64,000 bases of DNA. Source: Thermocatellispora tengchongensis. GTDB lineage: Bacteria; Actinomycetota; Actinomycetes; Streptosporangiales; Streptosporangiaceae. The translations under genes were made by a program, and so were the position numbers. The stretch is taken from assembly GCF_014202315.1 (NCBI RefSeq), contig NZ_JACHGN010000005.1:124001-188000 (forward strand), in the 5' to 3' direction. The notes under the pieces were generated by a model that searched no databases, was not told the DNA's origin, and saw nothing but the letters and a program-made list of their open reading frames with translations. Shown in pieces: positions 14,456 through 23,591 of this stretch (positions within the stretch are counted from its first letter, which is position 1; every line of letters begins with the position of its first letter).

Positions 14456-15425
14456 TCACCGGTTCAGGCGGGGCAGAACCCGGTCGATGGCGTAGGGGAT
14501 GGACAGGACCGAGGGGAAGGCCAGCGCGTGGCTCTCGGCCGGGGTGAGCGGCAGGTAGCCGCCGTTGCGGACGGAGTTCAGCCTCGCGAACAGGGCCGTG
14601 GTCTCGATCGCCCGCCGTTCGTGCTCATCCCGGAAGGTGATCAGGGTGTAGCCGGCGTCGATGAGCTCCAGCCGTTCCCTGCTGACGCCGGCCATGCCCG
14701 CCGGGCCCGATTCGGGCAGGGCGGCGACTAGCGCGGGCAGCGCCAGGCCGAAGCCGGCGAGGAACCGCACCAGCACGTCGTCCCGCGCGCACTTCGTGAC
14801 GACCTGGTCCCCGGCGAACGAGCTGAACGTGAAGGTTCTCCCGCGCAGCCGCGTGGCCCGCCGTCGCACGTCGCCGAGCCGGTCCTCCAGGTCCCGGACG
14901 AGGCGTTCCGCCTGTGCCTGCCGGCCCAGTGCCCGCCCGATCCGTCGCGTGGTGGTCTGCCAGGTGTCGGCGTTGGGGCCGTTCACGTACGCCAGGACCG
15001 GGGCGATGCGCCGGAGCAGGTCATGGTGGTCGGCCAGGCGGTAGTGGTTCGTGGCGAGGATGAGGTCGGGGGTCAGCGCGGATGCGTTCCACCGGTGGTT
15101 CCGTCCCCGCCTGAATGAGCTCGGGCCGCGCCGCGCCGACGGCTCGCGCGAGCCACGGCTCCATCCCGCTGGGATCGCTGAGCGACCGCTGGACAACGAG
15201 GGGGACGACGCCGAGGGCGACGGCCGTGTCGGCGTCCTTGCCGAAGCCGAGCGCCACGATCCGCACGGGCCGTGCCGGAATCTCGGTCGCCCCGAACGCC
15301 CCGGCGATCCGCGCGAACGGTCCCGTGCCCGCCACCTGGTCACCTGCCCCGGCACATCCAGCGAGACCGAGCAGGGCCCCTGCTCCCGCGGCGATGAGCG
15401 CGCGGCGGCTCGGCACCGGTGACAT
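14456..15425 (-). pseudogene. siderophore-binding lipoprotein, frameshifted
   Basis: A FecB/FhuD-type substrate-binding protein of an iron-siderophore ABC importer, split by a frameshift. The first frame (from ATG 15425 after AAAGGA) has a Tat-like signal SRRALIAAGAGALLG with lipobox LAGC. It then reads ARPVRIVALGFGKDADTAVA and ELIQAGTEPPVERI. The second frame resumes with ALTPDLILATNHYRL and continues through the periplasmic-binding fold to YAIDRVLPRLNR. One extra C near 15079-15082 explains the change. No permease or ATPase gene is adjacent. Either this is a true pseudogene or a sequencing error; the rest of the protein is well preserved, so the lesion is recent. Confidence 0.8.
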
Positions 15426-15461
15426 GGCTGTCCTTTCCGGAGGTGGACGGTGCGATGGAGG

Positions 15462-16106
15462 TCAGGCCGTCAGCGCCGCTTCGATGGCGCTCACGGTCTC
15501 CGGCGAGATGCCGGCACCGGACGCCCATCCTCGGGCGCCGCCGTAGTCCGCTTCGAGCGCGTCGAGGAAGGCGGTGATCGGCTCCTGGGAGCACTCGTAG
15601 AACTCCGGCGCGAGTGGCCGGGCGCGATGCCGGGCCAGGAGCCGGGGCAGGTTGCCCGCGGTGCGGAGATAGTCCTCGACGATCACGGATCGTGGCACGT
15701 CGGCCAGGCGGAGCGCCAGCGCGATGACCACGCCCGTGCGGTCCTTGCCTGCCGTGCGATGGACCAGGGTCGGCCGTTCGAGCAGCACGGCCAGAGCTTT
15801 GACGGCCAGCGGCAGGTTCCGGTCGTGGCAGAGCCTGCCGGCGTAGTCGGCGGGCAGCGAGGGGAAGATCCCGACGTCGAGCAGGGGTATGTTGACGTGG
15901 GCCACCCCCGGGAGTGCCACGCGGGCCGGGGCCGTGTCCAGGGGGTGCCGCAGGTCGAGGACGCAGCCGATGCGCAGCTCGTCGGTCAGGTGCTCGATGT
16001 CCGACGGGGTCAAGTCGTCCGGGGCGTCGCTGCGGAAGAGCCGGCCCGGCACGATCCGGCCGGGTGACCCCGAAGCGACGTCCCGGAAGTTGCACAGGCT
16101 GTTCAC
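15462..16106 (-). CDS. tyrosine-phosphatase-family protein lacking the catalytic cysteine
   Basis: A 214-residue protein of the low-complexity Ser/Tyr phosphatase family (MptpB/Y_phosphatase3-like). It shows NFRDVASGSPGRIVPGRLFRSDAP, the general-acid region VLDLRHPLDTAPA and the P-loop HRTAGKDRTGVV. The family signature is HCxxGKDRTG; here the nucleophilic cysteine codon is CGC (Arg) instead of TGC. The protein should therefore be catalytically dead unless the base is an error. The GTG start overlaps the stop of the upstream phosphotransferase-like gene (GTGA), so the two were one operon. Since that neighbour is also broken, shared decay is the simplest reading. Confidence 0.8.
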   Translation of the reverse strand: MNSLCNFRDVASGSPGRIVPGRLFRSDAPDDLTPSDIEHLTDELRIGCVLDLRHPLDTAPARVALPGVAHVNIPLLDVGIFPSLPADYAGRLCHDRNLPLAVKALAVLLERPTLVHRTAGKDRTGVVIALALRLADVPRSVIVEDYLRTAGNLPRLLARHRARPLAPEFYECSQEPITAFLDALEADYGGARGWASGAGISPETVSAIEAALTA

Positions 16107-17762
16107 CGCTCGTGCCCGCCGAGCGAGATCGTGCCCCGCGAGCCGTCCACCGTGATCACCTGACCGTCGCGGATCCTCGTGGTCGCGCCGGCCGCGCCCA
16201 CGACAGCGGGGATGCCGTACTCCCGGGCGACCGTCGTGCCGTGGGAGATCATCCCGCCCGTCTCGGTGACCAGGGCGGCGGCGTTGAGGAAGAGCGGTGT
16301 CCAGCCCGGGTCCCTCGAAGGGCACACGAGGACCTCGCCCGGTTCGATCCGGGCGGTTTCGGGGTCGTGCACGATCCTGGCCGGCCCGGACGCGATGCCG
16401 GACGAGCCGGCCAGGCCGTGCAGGAAGACGCCACCGCCGGCGCTCGCGGGGCGGTACTCGGGGATGGTGCCGTCCGACAGGACGACGGAGGGTACCTGGC
16501 TGCGGCTCATCTCCTGCGTGTAGACCGCCCGCCGCTCGCGCACCTTGGCCCGATGACCGCTGTCCCCGTCCCCGGACGCGTCGAAGCCGGTGTCCGCGGC
16601 GTCCACGTAGCTGATCAAGGTGCCGAAGACGGGAGTGGGGTCGTCGGCCCAGCGGGGCAGCCCGAGGTCCATCTCGGCGGCCACCCGGCAACCGTAGCGG
16701 GTGAGGAAGGCGCGCATTCCCCTCTGCAGAGAATCGGGCAGCTCCCCGCGCTGGTACGCCTTCGCCAGCCTCCCGGCGTCGCGCTCGGCGACGACGGCGC
16801 GTGCGGCCGGGTCGGTCCTGGCCGTCATCGCCAGCCGCCACAGCGCCAGATCCATCTCCGTGGTCGGGTTGGCGGGCAGGCCGCGGAAGCAGGCGTTGAT
16901 CTCCTCCGGGCCGGCGAATCCGTCGAGCAGACGGGCGGCGAGCCGCTGCGCCAGGCCGCCCGCGGTGTTCGCCGCGCGGGGCAGGTCGGCCTCGATGTGG
17001 CAGATCATCTTGTGGTTGGCCTCGATCCAGCGCAGCCGCTCGGCGGGTTCCGCGTGCTGGGGGCCGATCAGCGCGCGCACGTGCTGTTCCGCCCGCCGCC
17101 GTACGCGGACGCGGGCCAGTGCCGGACGCCACCGCCTCACCCACGCCCCGCACCGCTTCGGCGACCATTTCGGACCTGTGGCCCGTCACCGGGTTGAGTG
17201 TGTGCAGGACGCCCGCTGTCCTGGCTCGCACCATGCGCTGCACGACGACCCCGATGGCGGCGGCACGATGATCCACGCCGTGTGCCGTGCGGTACCGGAC
17301 GGCGCGGTCCGACCAGAGCGAGGCCCAGCAGCGCCTGACCGCCGCCAGCACCTCCTCGATGCCGGTGACATGCAGGAACGTGTCGTACTGCCCGGCGAAG
17401 CTGGCCTCGGCCAGGTCCTCGCTCGGGGAGGACGAACGCACCGCGACCTCAGCGTCCTCGCCCATCGCGCGGTAGGCGTGCGCGATGGCCCTGGTCAGTT
17501 CCCCGGGCGGCTCCGCCGCCAGGATCGCCGCCCGGATGGAGCGTGCCGTCTCCTCGTCCGCGGACCCGCCGTTCAGGAGAGCCGCCACCTGTCCTGCGCA
17601 GGCGGAGTCGTAGGCGGCGGTGGTGATGACGAACCCGTCGGGGACGCTGAAGCCCAGCCCGAGCATGGCCGCCAGGTTCACGGCCTTGTTCCCGGCCCGT
17701 CCGGCATCCGGAACCGTCAGTTCTCGCAACGTCACCACGCTGCGGGTGTCCGTGACAACCAA
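16103..17762 (-). pseudogene. rifampin-phosphotransferase/PEP-synthase-like gene, deleted and frameshifted
   Basis: The 5' part (frame from 17762) is the ATP-grasp half of a PEP/pyruvate-binding enzyme: GNKAVNLAAMLGLGFSVPDG, AVRSSSPSEDLAEASFAGQY, QRMVRARTAGVLHTLNPVTG, ending near GVGEAVASG. The frame then changes near 17130-17150, and the 3' part (LIGPQHAEPAERLRWIEANH...) continues to the PEP-utiliser domain with its swivelling-histidine motif GGMISHGTTVAREYGIPAVV. Together the parts give about 555 residues against about 850 for rifampin phosphotransferases. Roughly 300 residues, including the end of the ATP-binding domain, are missing. The enzyme cannot work. A MerR-type dyad lies just upstream. 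Confidence 0.8.
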
Positions 17763-17810
17763 CTGATCGACACTCCTTCGCTGGTCGATGGGCAGGCATC
17801 ACGATGCATC

Positions 17811-17826
17811 CTCAACTCGGGTTGAG
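17811..17826. promoter_or_regulatory. MerR-type operator dyad
   Basis: CTCAAC-TCGG-GTTGAG is a perfect inverted repeat of the kind found in MerR-regulated promoters. It lies 49 bases upstream of the phosphotransferase-like pseudogene and about 110 bases from the end of the truncated merR gene, so it probably served this broken pair. Confidence 0.5.
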
Positions 17827-17935
17827 TGCAAGCCGCCGCGTGCGGTCACCGCGGTGAGTCCGGCGGCGAGCAGGCAGCAGGTGACGCCCGGCATCGACGT
17901 GAAGGATCACGTGCCCGCGGGCGCGGGTCCGGCCG

Positions 17936-18238
17936 TCATCGCGGTGCGGGCGCTTGGACGCCCGCTCTGAACTCGGGGCAGTCCTCCAGCGATGGGCCGT
18001 GCGGGCACTGCTTCAGATGGCCGAGGTACCGCCTGGCGGTGGCCAGGCGTTCCATCTGGGCGTCGATGTCGGCGATCCGCGCGTCCACGATCTCCCGCCA
18101 GTTGTCGGCCCGCGACAGCAGCGCGGCTATCTCGTCGATCCCCATGAGGCCGCTCTGCCGCCATAGCCGGATCAACGCCACCCGGTAGACCTGCGCGGTG
18201 TCGTAGAACCGCTGCCCCGACCGCCGGTGCGGGATCAC
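17936..18238 (-). pseudogene. MerR-family regulator lacking its N-terminal HTH
   Basis: One hundred residues remain: IPHRRSGQRFYDTAQVYRVA, then GIDEIAALLSRADNWREIVD and the C-terminal coiled coil ending CPHGPSLEDCPEFRA, typical of actinomycete MerR proteins. A normal family member has about 30 more residues in front (the first helices of the winged HTH up to RYYxxxGL). Upstream of the remaining GTG there is an in-frame TGA after only a few codons and no such sequence. The head is therefore gone, and the protein could not bind DNA normally. Confidence 0.72.
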
Positions 18239-18260
18239 CAGCCCGCGTCAGCGGCCCTCA

Positions 18261-21026
18261 TCAGCGGTCGTCCTCCTCGAACAGGTCGAGGCCGCGCAAC
18301 TGCGACCGGGACGAGATGCCCAGCTTCGGGAAGATCTTGTACAGGTGGTGGCTCACCGTCCTCACCCCCAGGAACAGCCGGGCGCCGATCTCCTTGTTGG
18401 TGAGCCCCTGCGCGGCGAGCCTGGCCACCTGCCACTCCTGCGGCGTGAGCGCCGCCCCCCGCGCGACCGGCGCCGGCTCACCACCACAACTGCGCAACTC
18501 CGCCCTCGCCTGAGCGGCCCACGGCCGCGCGCCCAAACGCTCGAACTGCTCAAGTGCCTGCCTCAACGACACCCGCGCATCGCGGACCCGGCGATGGCGG
18601 CGCAGCCACTGCCCGTGCAGCAACGCCGTACGGGCGTACTCGAAAGGGCGATGATCCGCACCCGGAATCGACAGAGCGGCACGGAAGTCCTCATCAGCCC
18701 GGTCGATGTCACCGGCCAGCAGAGCGCGACAGCGGTGCAGACAGGCCCTCGCCAACGGCGTGCCGGTCGTGGCCGTGCGCCGCTCGTGCTCGGTGGCCAG
18801 CCGTGCCGCTTCACCGGTGAGCCCCGCCCGGACGTGCGCCTCCACCGTGTCGCCGATCGCCAGCGCGCTGACCTGCTCGTGATGCCGCGCGGAACCGGCC
18901 AGGTGCAGGGAGCGCAACGTGGCCGCGGCCGACTCGGGCCGGCCGTGCGCCAGGTCGCGCAGCCCCAGAGCCCACGTCGCCTGCGCGGCGGCGAGCCGGT
19001 TGCGGACCGGCGCGGCCAGCTCCAGGGCCCGCCGGGCATGCCGGCCGCAGTCGGCACGCCCACCGCGCGCGGCGGCCAGCAGCGCCAGCATGGCCGCCGC
19101 ATCGGCGGCCCGCGGACGCTGGTTCACCTCGCCGGCCACCTCGTACGCCTGCATCGCGTGCTCCTCGGCCTCCGCCCACAGCCCGAGCCGGTACTCCAGC
19201 TCGGCCAGCCAGCACAGCGGGATCGCGATGATCGCCCGCATGCCCGCATCCATCAGGTGATCGCACGCCACCAGACCGAACTCGCGCGCCTGGCTCGGAT
19301 CAGGTCCGCGCCAGTTGATCGCCATGGCGTACAACCAGCTGTGCGCGTTGGAAGGATGGATCGCGGCGGGCGCCCGATCGAACACCCACCACGGGTCCGC
19401 CGTCGCAGGGTCGGGCAGACCTCGGACGGCGGCGGCAAGCAGCAGGCCATAGCGCTGATAGCCGCCGGGCAGTTCGGCGAGCCGGTCGGCGGCAGCGGCG
19501 GCCCAGGGCAACCGGTCGGTGTAGACGGCGGTCTCCAGCGCGATGAACAACATCTCCGCCGCGTGATCGGCGGACTTGCCCGCCAGTTCGGCCGCCGTGC
19601 GCGTCGCGTAGTCGTAGGCGGTGACCTGATCGCCGCTGTAGAACTCGACCAGCCCCCGCAGGCGTACCATCTCCTGCTCGGTGCCCGGATCGGCGAGGCT
19701 GCGGTCGGCGGCGGCGAGCAGCGACCGGGCATAACGGTCGTGCCCGGACTTCCACGCCGCGTAGGCGGCCAGGGTCAGCCGGCGCACCCGTTCGGCTGGC
19801 TGGGAGCTGAGCAGGGCGGCCTGGTGCAACGTCGATGCGGTGGCGGCCATCCCGCCGCGCGCGGTCATCTCGTGGGCGTCCCGTTCGAGTTCGGCCGCCA
19901 GCGCGTCGTCCGGATCGACCGCGGCCAGCGCGCGGTGCCGCCGCGCCCGCCCGTTCTCACCGCGCGCGGCCAGCACCGACGCCAGAGCGGCGTGCGCGGC
20001 GCGCCGTCGCCCGGCGGAGGCGCTCTGGTAGGCGGCCGAGCGGATCAGCGGATGACGGAACCGCAGCTCGTGGCCGAACACGTCGATCAGTCCGGCCCGT
20101 TCCGCCGCGTCCAGGGCGTCCTGCGGCGCTCCCAGCCCGGCGGTGGCGGCCAGCACCACGCTCACCCGTCCGGACTCCTCGGCCGCCGCCACGAGCAGAG
20201 CGTCGTGCGCCTGCTCCGGTAGCGAGCCCAGTCGCCGCACGAACATCGCCCGCAGCGTCGCGTCCAAGGGGACCGTCCCGGTCAGGAGCGACACCGGCAC
20301 GAGCCGTTCCCAGTCGCCGGCACGGGCCAGCGTGGTCAGCGCCAGCGGGTTGCCGCCGGTGGCCTGCGTCAGGACGTCGATGGTGGGGCGGTCCACCTCC
20401 CATCCGGCGGCCTGCGCCAGCCGGGCCACCACCTCAGCGTCCAGGCCGTGCAGCCGGATCTCCGCCAGGTCCGCGGTCTCCAGCTCCGCTTCACCCGGAT
20501 CTTGTACGGCGATCAGCATGCCGGCTCCGGTGCCGGTCAGCCGCCTGGCGGCGAACAGCAGCACAGCCGTGGAGGCGCGGTCGAGAGCGTGCGCGTCGTC
20601 CGCCACGACCACGACCGGGCCGGCCTCCGACAGCCGCCGGAGCAGCGCGGTGAACGCCGCGCACACCAGCAGTTCGGTGGTCTGCCCGCGCCGCAGGCCG
20701 AGCGCGCAGCGCAGGGCCTGCGCCTGCTCCTCCGGCAGCAGGTCCAGGCTGTCCAGGACGGGTGCGAGGAGCTGATGCAAGCCGCTGAAGGCCAACCTGA
20801 TCTCCGACTCGACGCCCGCCGTCACGAGAAACGTGAGCCCCTGCCCGGCCCGCCGCCGGGCCTCGCGCAGCAGCGCGCTCTTCCCCACCCCCGCCTCGCC
20901 CCGGATCACCAGGGCACCGCCGCGCCCTCTGTGGACCTGGTCGAACAACCGCCCGATCCGCTGCAGCTCCTCGTCCCGCCCGAAGATCGTGTGGTCCGCG
21001 TTGATAGGACATCCGTTCCTTGTCAC
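18261..21026 (-). CDS. LAL-type LuxR regulator with AAA ATPase domain
   Basis: A 921-residue large ATP-binding regulator of the LuxR family. The N-terminal AAA domain has Walker A GEAGVGKS near residue 45 and a Walker B-like VVVVADDAHALD near 143. The middle 450 residues are helical, TPR-like repeats. The C-terminal HTH is LTPQEWQVARLAAQGLTNKE, then LFLGVRTVSHHLYKIF. Such proteins activate secondary-metabolite or sugar genes after binding a ligand. The GTG start has only a weak ribosome-binding site. It has no clear partner operon; its neighbours are the MerR stub on one side and an RNA ligase, divergent, on the other. Confidence 0.88.
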   Translation of the reverse strand: MTRNGCPINADHTIFGRDEELQRIGRLFDQVHRGRGGALVIRGEAGVGKSALLREARRRAGQGLTFLVTAGVESEIRLAFSGLHQLLAPVLDSLDLLPEEQAQALRCALGLRRGQTTELLVCAAFTALLRRLSEAGPVVVVADDAHALDRASTAVLLFAARRLTGTGAGMLIAVQDPGEAELETADLAEIRLHGLDAEVVARLAQAAGWEVDRPTIDVLTQATGGNPLALTTLARAGDWERLVPVSLLTGTVPLDATLRAMFVRRLGSLPEQAHDALLVAAAEESGRVSVVLAATAGLGAPQDALDAAERAGLIDVFGHELRFRHPLIRSAAYQSASAGRRRAAHAALASVLAARGENGRARRHRALAAVDPDDALAAELERDAHEMTARGGMAATASTLHQAALLSSQPAERVRRLTLAAYAAWKSGHDRYARSLLAAADRSLADPGTEQEMVRLRGLVEFYSGDQVTAYDYATRTAAELAGKSADHAAEMLFIALETAVYTDRLPWAAAAADRLAELPGGYQRYGLLLAAAVRGLPDPATADPWWVFDRAPAAIHPSNAHSWLYAMAINWRGPDPSQAREFGLVACDHLMDAGMRAIIAIPLCWLAELEYRLGLWAEAEEHAMQAYEVAGEVNQRPRAADAAAMLALLAAARGGRADCGRHARRALELAAPVRNRLAAAQATWALGLRDLAHGRPESAAATLRSLHLAGSARHHEQVSALAIGDTVEAHVRAGLTGEAARLATEHERRTATTGTPLARACLHRCRALLAGDIDRADEDFRAALSIPGADHRPFEYARTALLHGQWLRRHRRVRDARVSLRQALEQFERLGARPWAAQARAELRSCGGEPAPVARGAALTPQEWQVARLAAQGLTNKEIGARLFLGVRTVSHHLYKIFPKLGISSRSQLRGLDLFEEDDR

Positions 21027-21231
21027 TCAATCTTCACGCCCTGTGGATGCGAGATCATAAGCGGGATCGCTCACAAGCCACTCACACGCCGCTCGCATGC
21101 CGTCCTCCTGTGGCCGGCCTCCCGGCCGGCTTCATGGCCTCCTCCCGTGAGGCATCGCCCCGGTACAGAATGCCCGCGGTGCCGGCATAAACCGGTTCCG
21201 GGGACATCGGAGGGAGATGGAGACTTCTGCC

Positions 21232-22170
21232 ATGCGGCATCTGCCTTTCCCGAAGATTCCCGTTGCGTCGCGCGCCGTCGTCGCCTTCAACGGCGAGTGG
21301 ATCGCGACCGAGAAGATTCACGGAGCGCAACTGGTCATCGCCTTCGACGGCCGTGAATTCCATATCGGCAAACGCAAAGCCTGGCTGGGCGGGGAGGAAG
21401 CGTTCTTCGGCTGGCAACTGCTGCGCGGCCAACTGGAACAAGCGGCCAGGACGGCTTTGTCGCTGGGCGGCAGCGCCGTACGCATCTATGGAGAACTGTA
21501 CGGCGGCCACTATCCGCACGCCGACGTCGTCCCGGTGCCCGGGGTCAGTGCGGTGCAAACGGGGGTCTGGTACAGCCCGGACCTGCGTTTCGCGCTCTTC
21601 GACGTACTGCGGCACGAGGGCCCGGACGACACCGGCGTCTTGCTGCCGTACGCCGACGTGGCAGCCGTGGCGTCGTCGGCCGGGCTCGATGTGGTGCCGC
21701 TGCTCGGCAGAGGGCCCCGCCACGAGCTGGACGCCCTGCCTCTGCGGTTCCCCACCCGGGTGCCGCGTCTGCTCGGGCTGCCGGACATTCCGGGAAACCA
21801 TGCGGAAGGGATCGTCATGCGTCCTGATGTCTCCGCTCCGGCCCAGCGACGTCCCATCATCAAGATGAAAATCGAAGAGTTCGACGAATTGCGCTTCGAT
21901 GAGAGCCGGCCCTGGAACCCGCACACGCGCCTTTCCCTGGATGATCTGCGAAGACTCGCTCACGCCATGGTGAACAAGCCCCGCCTGGACAGCGCGCGGT
22001 CGAAGACGGGGCCCGGGTCCTTCCATGAGTTCGTGGACGAGGTCGTGCTCGACGTCATGGTCGATCTGACCGACGCCTTTCCCGCAGCCATGGCGGCCCT
22101 CGACGGTGCTGCGGAGGACGAGCTGAACGCCCACCTGAGGGACACGGTCCGGGCGAGCTGCCGCGAGTGA
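21232..22170 (+). CDS. Rnl2-type RNA ligase family protein
   Basis: A 312-residue nucleotidyltransferase-fold ligase. Motif I is EKIHGAQLVIAF with the lysine that would be adenylylated. Motif III is RIYGELYGG, motif IV is EGIVMRP and motif V is IIKMKIEEF. This set is that of T4 Rnl2-like RNA ligases, which seal RNA nicks through ligase-AMP. A family-like C-terminal helical extension follows. The start MRHLPFPKIP was chosen because GGAG stands nine bases upstream; an ATG five codons earlier is possible. No RNA-repair partner (kinase-phosphatase, RtcB, Hen1) lies nearby. It is transcribed alone, divergent from the LAL gene. Confidence 0.82.
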   Translation: MRHLPFPKIPVASRAVVAFNGEWIATEKIHGAQLVIAFDGREFHIGKRKAWLGGEEAFFGWQLLRGQLEQAARTALSLGGSAVRIYGELYGGHYPHADVVPVPGVSAVQTGVWYSPDLRFALFDVLRHEGPDDTGVLLPYADVAAVASSAGLDVVPLLGRGPRHELDALPLRFPTRVPRLLGLPDIPGNHAEGIVMRPDVSAPAQRRPIIKMKIEEFDELRFDESRPWNPHTRLSLDDLRRLAHAMVNKPRLDSARSKTGPGSFHEFVDEVVLDVMVDLTDAFPAAMAALDGAAEDELNAHLRDTVRASCRE

Positions 22171-22241
22171 CTCACTCCGCGACCGCGCGACCGGCGATGG
22201 GCCTGCCCAGCGCCCGCCTGCGCACCGCCGTCGGCCTTCGG

Positions 22242-22739
22242 CTACGGACGGAGATCGACCCAGGCCGCCACCTCGTCGCCGGTCTGGGTCAGGGTGGCGC
22301 CCAGACCGGCGAGGATCTCGCGCATGGGGGTGTTGCCGGCGGTCGTGCTCGCGAACAGCCGGCGGGCGCCGCGAGCGCGTGCGAGGCCGACGAGCTGCCT
22401 GAGCACGGCGGTACCCACGCCCTGGCCCCGGTGCGAACGCCCGATCCAGATGCCGGCCTCCACGGCGTCGCGGGCGTCGTCCAGCGGGCACAGCCTGGCG
22501 GCGCCGGCCGCGCGGCCGGTGACCAGGATCACGTAGGTGTCCTCCACGGGTTCGGGCGCCAGCGCCCTCGACCGGTGGAAGCGCAGGAAGGCCCGACGCC
22601 GCTCGCCCGTCCATCCCCCGGGGCCCTCCACCGGAGGCATCACCTCAAGCGGATCCGCGTCGGCCACCGCGCATTCCAGCAGTTCCGGCAGCAGGCTCTC
22701 GTCCAGCCGCGGCAGCTTCACGTCCGGCCGGAGGCTCAC
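22242..22739 (-). CDS. GNAT-family N-acetyltransferase
   Basis: A 165-residue acetyltransferase. The acetyl-CoA loop is RGQGVGTAVLRQLV, preceded by AGIWIGRSH and followed by RLFASTTAGNTPMREILAGLG, which is the RimJ/RimL-like pattern for acting on amino groups. The GTG start overlaps the stop of the hydrolase gene as GTGA; an ATG six codons upstream inside that gene is an alternative. Being coupled to the dienelactone-hydrolase-like gene suggests co-expression. The substrate cannot be predicted. Confidence 0.78.
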   Translation of the reverse strand: MSLRPDVKLPRLDESLLPELLECAVADADPLEVMPPVEGPGGWTGERRRAFLRFHRSRALAPEPVEDTYVILVTGRAAGAARLCPLDDARDAVEAGIWIGRSHRGQGVGTAVLRQLVGLARARGARRLFASTTAGNTPMREILAGLGATLTQTGDEVAAWVDLRP

Positions 22740-23473
22740 GACGGCTGCCGGAGGCATTCGGCGAGGAACCGCTCCAGGCTCCACCAGGCACGCTCTGCGG
22801 ACTGCCGGCTGTACTGGATGCCGAGCTCCGGGCTGTTCGCCTGCTCGGCCATGAAGGAGTGGAAGGTGTGGCCGAACACCTGGAACTGCCAGTCGGCGCC
22901 GGCCGCGGTGAGCTCGGCCGCGAGCGCCGTGACGTCCTCCGGCCTGGCGAAGGGGTCCTCCCAGCCGTGATAGACGGCGACCTTGCACGAGGTCGGCCGC
23001 GGCGTCCAGCCCGGCGGCGGCGTCAGCACCCCGTGGAAGCTCGCCACCCCTCGTACCGCGGCGCCGGTCCTGGCCATGTCCAGCACGCACAGCCCGCCGA
23101 AGCAGAACCCGATCGCCGCCAGCCGGGAGGCGTCCACCTCGGGCAGTTCGGCCACCGTGGAGACCACCGTGGCCAGGCGGTCCGCCAGCATCGCCCGGTC
23201 CTCCAGGAACGGTCTCATGAGCGCGTCGAACTCCTCCGGCGTGGAGCCGCTGACGCCCTTGCCGTACAGATCCATGACGAACGCCTGATACCCCCAGGGC
23301 AGCAGCCGCATGGCCATCTCGACCAGGACGTCGCTCCTGCCCTCCGCGCCGTGGCACACCAGCACGGTCGGCGCAGGCGCAGGGGTCGCATCCCCACGCA
23401 GCAGCAGCCCTTCCATCACCGCCGAACCGTGACGGTACTCGACAGGCACGGTGACCACGGCACCGGTCTGCAT
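22736..23473 (-). CDS. dienelactone-hydrolase family protein
   Basis: A 245-residue alpha/beta hydrolase of the DLH family. The nucleophile is a cysteine in GFCFGGL (about residue 124), the acid is the aspartate of GWEDPFA, and the histidine is in FGHTFHSFM. The N-terminal strand TVLVCHGAEGRSD forms the oxyanion side. Such enzymes cleave lactones or other small esters in the cytoplasm. The start follows an AGGAG at 12 bases. It forms a two-gene unit with the acetyltransferase. Confidence 0.82.
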   Translation of the reverse strand: MQTGAVVTVPVEYRHGSAVMEGLLLRGDATPAPAPTVLVCHGAEGRSDVLVEMAMRLLPWGYQAFVMDLYGKGVSGSTPEEFDALMRPFLEDRAMLADRLATVVSTVAELPEVDASRLAAIGFCFGGLCVLDMARTGAAVRGVASFHGVLTPPPGWTPRPTSCKVAVYHGWEDPFARPEDVTALAAELTAAGADWQFQVFGHTFHSFMAEQANSPELGIQYSRQSAERAWWSLERFLAECLRQPS

Positions 23474-23591
23474 GTTCTCGGTACTCCTCTCGTTCCTTGC
23501 CCGGTGAACGGCGGGCGGGACGTGTTGGTGGTGGTGCGCGCTCTCACCACGCTCACATGCGGACGACCTGGCGCCGGCGCCTCTCGTCGGC

